Shown one piece after another: positions 60,790 through 64,000 of a stretch of DNA of 64,000 nucleotides; the stretch's first letter is position 1; each line of letters begins with the position of its first letter. A program made the translations under genes and the position numbers. The notes beneath the pieces were generated by a model, which did not search any database, had not been told where the DNA came from, and worked only from the letters and a program-made list of their open reading frames with translations. Location: contig NZ_JAMKFA010000001.1 of the NCBI RefSeq assembly GCF_025499515.1, forward strand, positions 124,001 to 188,000, read 5' to 3'. Source of the stretch: Flavobacterium odoriferum. GTDB lineage: Bacteria > Bacteroidota > Bacteroidia > Flavobacteriales > Flavobacteriaceae.

Positions 60790-61407
60790 TTAGTTCTTTT
60801 TTGGTTCTGCTTCTGAAAGTCTCATTGGAATTAATTCTTGAATTTTTTCCACTTTAGGCTTTAAATCATCTACTAATCCTTCGGTTGCTTTTGAAGCTGG
60901 ATCATTATAAATATAATCCATTTCTGTAAAAGTCATACCGTAACGTTTCTTACACTCTCTATCTCTTAAGTAATTGTAAGCACCTACTAATTCATTTTGA
61001 ACCGCAATATAGGTTCCATATGAAGTTTGTCCGTCATTATTTAAAGAAATAACAGCATCTTGTGGGCTATCTGATAATTTAGGATCTTTTTTTCCTAAAC
61101 AATAACTACAAGTACCATTTCCATTGTTTTCAATGAAATCTATAGCAGTTTGTCGTAAATCTTTAATATCAACCAATTTTTCGTTTACTAATAATTGGTT
61201 GTCTTTATTTACTAAAACTGTTAATATATTTCTTTCATTAATATCTGGAACAACAGGTTTAGGTTCATAACGAGGCAAGAGTCTGTTTATCCCTTGATCA
61301 ACTCCAATAGTAGTTGTAACCAAAAAGAAAATCAAAAGTAAGAAAGCAATATCTGCCATAGAACCGGCATTCACTTCAGGTGGTGCACCTCTTTCTTTTC
61401 TAGCCAT
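60790..61407 (-). CDS. exbD: Biopolymer transport protein ExbD (first copy, with CxxC insertion)
   Basis: A 205-residue ExbD. The helix region is VNAGSMADIAFLLLIFFLVT with the conserved Asp. The periplasmic domain is longer than usual and carries the insertion NGNGTCSYCLGKKDPKLSDS, a CxxC pair that could form a disulfide or bind a metal. The C-terminal FTEMDYIYNDPASKATEGLV and following lines are also extra. Upstream are a 142-residue membrane protein and exbB in one operon. Confidence 0.93.
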   Translation of the reverse strand: MARKERGAPPEVNAGSMADIAFLLLIFFLVTTTIGVDQGINRLLPRYEPKPVVPDINERNILTVLVNKDNQLLVNEKLVDIKDLRQTAIDFIENNGNGTCSYCLGKKDPKLSDSPQDAVISLNNDGQTSYGTYIAVQNELVGAYNYLRDRECKKRYGMTFTEMDYIYNDPASKATEGLVDDLKPKVEKIQELIPMRLSEAEPKKN

Positions 61408-61410
61408 AGT

Positions 61411-61839
61411 TTATTTTTTAATTTTAGAGAAACCTGTCCATGCTAACACAGCAATTGATGCAAAAGCAAGAATATAGAATGTGTTAAGTCCTGTACTAAT
61501 TATTTTAGAATAAGAAGAAGAAATCATTCCTCCATCTTTTAATTTTACTTCAGTACCATCAGCTAATATGAAAGCTACTAAAATAACTGCAAGAAATAAA
61601 CCAACAGTAATCATAGCTCTTTTTAACTGATCTTTATGAGTAAGTAAATTTTTAACTACGTAATATAAAACAGCTGCAACAGCAATTGCCATAGCAATGT
61701 AAGATACAGTAATAAAAACACCTACTAAACTATTTGCTTTTAATTCATCTGGCTCATAGGCAAAAGTAGCAAAATACACTACTAAGCCAATAATACCTAT
61801 AATGAAGGCAGCAATTTTTACTAATTTATGTGTATTCAT
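61411..61839 (-). CDS. Four-helix membrane protein of the Exb operon
   Basis: A 142-residue membrane protein between exbB and exbD, 3 and 7 bases from its neighbours. Four hydrophobic helices are seen: IAAFIIGIIGLVVYFATFAY, LVGVFITVSYIAMAIAVAAVLYY (part of one long helix), AMITVGLFLAVILVAFILAD and TFYILAFASIAVLAWTG. I do not recognise a named family. Its fixed place in this operon suggests an accessory subunit of the motor. Confidence 0.82.
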   Translation of the reverse strand: MNTHKLVKIAAFIIGIIGLVVYFATFAYEPDELKANSLVGVFITVSYIAMAIAVAAVLYYVVKNLLTHKDQLKRAMITVGLFLAVILVAFILADGTEVKLKDGGMISSSYSKIISTGLNTFYILAFASIAVLAWTGFSKIKK

Positions 61840-61846
61840 TTCTTAA

Positions 61847-62662
61847 TTATTTTTTTTCTTTAAAGTAATCAGATAACATATCTACTAAAGAGATAGATGC
61901 ATCTTCCATATCATTAACAATTGAGTCAATTTTAGCTGTAATGTAGTTGTAGAAAACTTGAAGAATCATCGCAACAATTAAACCAAATACTGTTGTTAAT
62001 AACGCCACTTTAATACCTCCTGCTACTAATGAAGGCTCCATAGAACCCGCAGACTCAATGTTATCAAAAGCAACAATCATACCGATTACTGTTCCTAAGA
62101 ATCCTAACATCGGTGCTAAAGCAATAAATAAAGAAATCCAAGATACGTTTTTCTCTAATTGCCCCATTTGAACACCACCGTAAGCAACGATAGATTTTTC
62201 AGCAGAATCTAATCCGTGAGATGAACGGTCTAATCCTTGAAAGAAAATAGAAGCTACAGGCCCAGAAGTGTTTCTTGCTACTTCTTTAGCCGCTTCAATT
62301 CCACCTGATTTTAGAGCTGCTTCAACTTCTTCTACTAATTTTTTAGAATTTGTAGTAGATAAGTTTAAATAAATAATTCTTTCGATTGCAATTGCTAAAC
62401 CTAAGATTAAACATAATAATACTGCTCCCATGTAAATTGGATCTCCCTCAATGAAACGTTTTTTCATAGATTGAGTAAATGTAACTTCTTCTGCCGCTGG
62501 TTCATCTGTAGTAGCTACTGCTGCTTCATCTGTAGTTGCTGTTGCTGCTGAATCAGCTACTTGTTCTGTTGCTGGAGCTGCTGCTGCTGTTGAATCTTGA
62601 GCTTGAACATTTCCAAAAGTCATAAGCCCTGTGATTGCTAAAATAGAAAATAATCTTTTCAT
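61847..62662 (-). CDS. exbB: MotA/TolQ/ExbB proton channel protein with N-terminal signal and Ala/Thr-rich linker
   Basis: A 271-residue ExbB. The proton-channel helices are in YMGAVLLCLILGLAIAIERI, SWISLFIALAPMLGFLGTVI and GGIKVALLTTVFGLIVAMIL. Unlike E. coli ExbB it starts with a cleavable-looking signal (KRLFSILAITGLMTFGNVQA) and about 45 residues of Ala/Thr/Glu/Asp-rich linker, which would lie in the periplasm. It opens the exb operon. Confidence 0.93.
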   Translation of the reverse strand: MKRLFSILAITGLMTFGNVQAQDSTAAAAPATEQVADSAATATTDEAAVATTDEPAAEEVTFTQSMKKRFIEGDPIYMGAVLLCLILGLAIAIERIIYLNLSTTNSKKLVEEVEAALKSGGIEAAKEVARNTSGPVASIFFQGLDRSSHGLDSAEKSIVAYGGVQMGQLEKNVSWISLFIALAPMLGFLGTVIGMIVAFDNIESAGSMEPSLVAGGIKVALLTTVFGLIVAMILQVFYNYITAKIDSIVNDMEDASISLVDMLSDYFKEKK

Positions 62663-62744
62663 CGCTTTTGTTCTTAAATTTTAATTAGTTAATGGGTAAA
62701 GATATAAAAATATTTATAATTTTTTTAAAATTAATATTGTTCTG

Positions 62745-62832
62745 CAGAGAGGAAGGGATTCGAACCCTCGATACCCTTGTGGAGTATACACACTTTCCAG
62801 GCGTGCGCCTTCGACCACTCGGCCACCTCTCT
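62745..62832 (-). tRNA. tRNA-Ser (anticodon GGA)
   Basis: An 88-base class II tRNA. The acceptor stem is AGAGAGG with CCTCTCT. The anticodon GGA lies at 62796-62798 in the loop CTGGAAA. A long variable arm follows (TGTATACTCCACAAGGGTAT region), then GGTTCGAATCC in the T arm. CCA is not encoded; the sequence after the discriminator is CAG. Confidence 0.97.
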
Positions 62833-62907
62833 ATCGTAGCAATACTTGATTTTAAGGGTGCTAAATAACGTAAAAAAAATGATGTATAAAAATTTAATAT
62901 GTTATTT

Positions 62908-63939
62908 TTATGTCATTTCTCCTCTAATGGCAGTTTCAAAAATGGTTTTCAACACATTATTAGAAACTTTCTGTCCCAAAAGATACATTAATTTTGTAAT
63001 AGCAGCCTCAGTTGTAATGTCTTTCCCAGAAATTACACCTATATTTTTTAACTGTGTACTAGTTTCATAATTGCCCATTGAAACGCTTCCTCCACTACAC
63101 TGTGTTACATTAATAACGTGAATATTGCTTTTTATTGCCTTTTCCAATGCTTGAACAAACCATTCTTCTGTTGGTGCATTTCCCGAACCATAGGTTTCTA
63201 ATACAATTCCTTTTAAGTTAGGTATAGCAAAAATAGCTGTTAACACATTTTTATTGATTCCCGGGAACAATTTTAAAATCGCAACATTATCATCAAATTC
63301 GGTGTGAACTTTAAGCTTTTTTACTGATTTTGAAACCAATATTAAATCTTTATTTACTTTTAAATGCACGCCAGATTCTGCTAATTCAGGAAAATTTGGC
63401 GAAGTAAACGCATTAAAATGTTCGGCACTAATTTTTGTTGTTCGATTTCCTCGATACAATTTGTATTCAAAATACAAACAAACTTCTTGAATTACAGGTT
63501 TTTTGTTGCTTTGTAATGATGCAACTTGAATTGCTGTAATCAAATTTTCTTTGGCATCTGTTCTTAAATCACCAATTGGTAATTGCGAACCCGTAAAAAT
63601 TACTGGTTTTGCTAAATTTTCCAACATAAAACTTAATGCAGATGCGCTATACGACATAGTATCAGAACCATGAAGTACTACAAAACCATCAAATTTTGAA
63701 TAATTTTCCTCAATTAGTTGTGCCATTTTTTGCCAATTGGAAATATTCATGTTTGATGAATCAATTGGAGTTTCAAAAGATATGGTTTCAATGGAACAAT
63801 CTAAAAGATGTAATTCGGGAATTCGATTAAGTAATTCTTTAAAGTCAAATGCTTTTAAGGCTCCGGTTTCAAAGTCCTTCACCATACCGATGGTTCCACC
63901 TGTATATATTAGCAATATTTTTGCTTTATGCGACGTCAT
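62908..63939 (-). CDS. ansA: Type I (cytoplasmic) L-asparaginase
   Basis: Hydrolyses asparagine to aspartate and ammonia. The 343-residue product has ILLIYTGGTIGMVKD (first catalytic Thr), FVVLHGSDTMSYSASALSFM (second catalytic Thr-Asp), VIFTGSQLPIGDLRTDAKEN and IKGIVLETYGSGNAP. No signal peptide, so it is the cytoplasmic form. Its ATG overlaps the stop of an upstream frame by 14 bases. Confidence 0.95.
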   Translation of the reverse strand: MTSHKAKILLIYTGGTIGMVKDFETGALKAFDFKELLNRIPELHLLDCSIETISFETPIDSSNMNISNWQKMAQLIEENYSKFDGFVVLHGSDTMSYSASALSFMLENLAKPVIFTGSQLPIGDLRTDAKENLITAIQVASLQSNKKPVIQEVCLYFEYKLYRGNRTTKISAEHFNAFTSPNFPELAESGVHLKVNKDLILVSKSVKKLKVHTEFDDNVAILKLFPGINKNVLTAIFAIPNLKGIVLETYGSGNAPTEEWFVQALEKAIKSNIHVINVTQCSGGSVSMGNYETSTQLKNIGVISGKDITTEAAITKLMYLLGQKVSNNVLKTIFETAIRGEMT

Positions 63940-64000
63940 TCGTGTATTTCAATTTATTCACAACCGGATTTGCGTACATCGCCAAAAACCCTTCTTTCAT
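63926..64000 (-). CDS. C-terminal end of an unidentified gene upstream of asparaginase (partial)
   Basis: A frame enters at the window edge and ends at TAA 63926-63928, overlapping the asparaginase start by 14 bases. The last 24 residues begin KEGFLAMYANPVVNKLK and end YTNDVA. The first codon in the window is ATG, but a start there would leave a 24-residue protein, so it is more likely the end of a longer gene. Not recognised. Confidence 0.5.
   Translation of the reverse strand: MKEGFLAMYANPVVNKLKYTNDVA

Noticed and set aside
62846..63070. Plus-strand frame over the end of the asparaginase gene
   Set aside because: Antisense to a well-conserved enzyme and without similarity to anything I know.

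Overview
The window is an AT-rich stretch of a Flavobacteriaceae chromosome, most likely Flavobacterium or a close relative. The grounds are consistent across the window. Many genes are preceded by the Bacteroidetes -7 promoter box TAnnTTTG. There are type IX secretion (T9SS) C-terminal sorting domains, a TonB-dependent receptor with a CarboxypepD_reg-like leader domain, DUF6252, DUF4296, DUF4271, DUF5686 and DUF3098 proteins, an S16 protein with a long Ala/Glu tail, and a DnaE carrying a fused exonuclease. Almost everything is single-copy core metabolism. I see no integrase, transposase gene, prophage, plasmid function or CRISPR array.

Layout. 1-3426 is dnaE (minus strand, C-terminus outside the window). 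3.6-6.3 kb holds a lipoprotein, then rpsP-rimM-trmN6. 6.4-9.5 kb holds an acyl-CoA dehydrogenase, a DUF3050 protein and a metallophosphoesterase. 9.5-12.5 kb (minus) is an Fe-S/redox block: ferredoxin, a thioredoxin-reductase-like ferredoxin reductase, a NifU-like protein and Mrp. 12.6-14.3 kb (minus) has an alkyltransferase-like protein lacking the alkyl-acceptor cysteine, a LysE-type exporter and trmB. 14.4-18.1 kb has an LpxH-like phosphatase, a glycosyltransferase and a PhoR/PhoB-type two-component pair. 18.2-23.8 kb is an outer-membrane/secretion cluster: TonB-dependent receptor, beta-helix lipoprotein and two T9SS cargo proteins. 23.8-33.4 kb has a LuxE-like ligase, tyrS, an epimerase, pyrC and neighbours, a DPM1-like glycosyltransferase, DUF4271, hemD, pckA and DUF423. 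33.5-37.2 kb has a saccharopine-dehydrogenase-type enzyme, a palindromic repeat element, an Lrp regulator, a zinc metallopeptidase and an HflC-tail-like protein. 37.4-44 kb (minus) has leuS with an enlarged insertion and a MORN/WG repeat-protein pair. 44.1-47.4 kb is ftsX-DUF3098-uppP-truB-amidase. 47.4-50.9 kb has a thioredoxin-fold protein, a patatin, pyrH, frr and a small lipoprotein. 50.9-59.6 kb has DUF5686, an MMPL exporter, asnS, rpoN and a PAP2-like protein. 59.6-62.7 kb (minus) is an ExbB/ExbD/ExbD system with a PorT-like barrel. tRNA-Ser(GGA) and a type I asparaginase follow to the end.

The most interesting signal is in the DNA between genes. Short tandem arrays with an exact 7-bp period (mostly 3-4 units), often arranged as head-to-head arms that can fold into hairpins, sit between co-directional genes at 9841, 44986, 49726 and 57410. 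One such 4 x 7 array lies inside the leuS coding sequence (39754-39781). An 8-bp-period relative lies at 26155-26186. A separate REP-like imperfect palindrome of 184 bp fills 34957-35140, and a mosaic of three further repeat types fills 37279-37440.

Many longest-possible reading frames begin at a TTG or GTG that is simply the end of a TAnnTTTG promoter box. For these genes I moved the start to the next plausible codon and say so in each entry.
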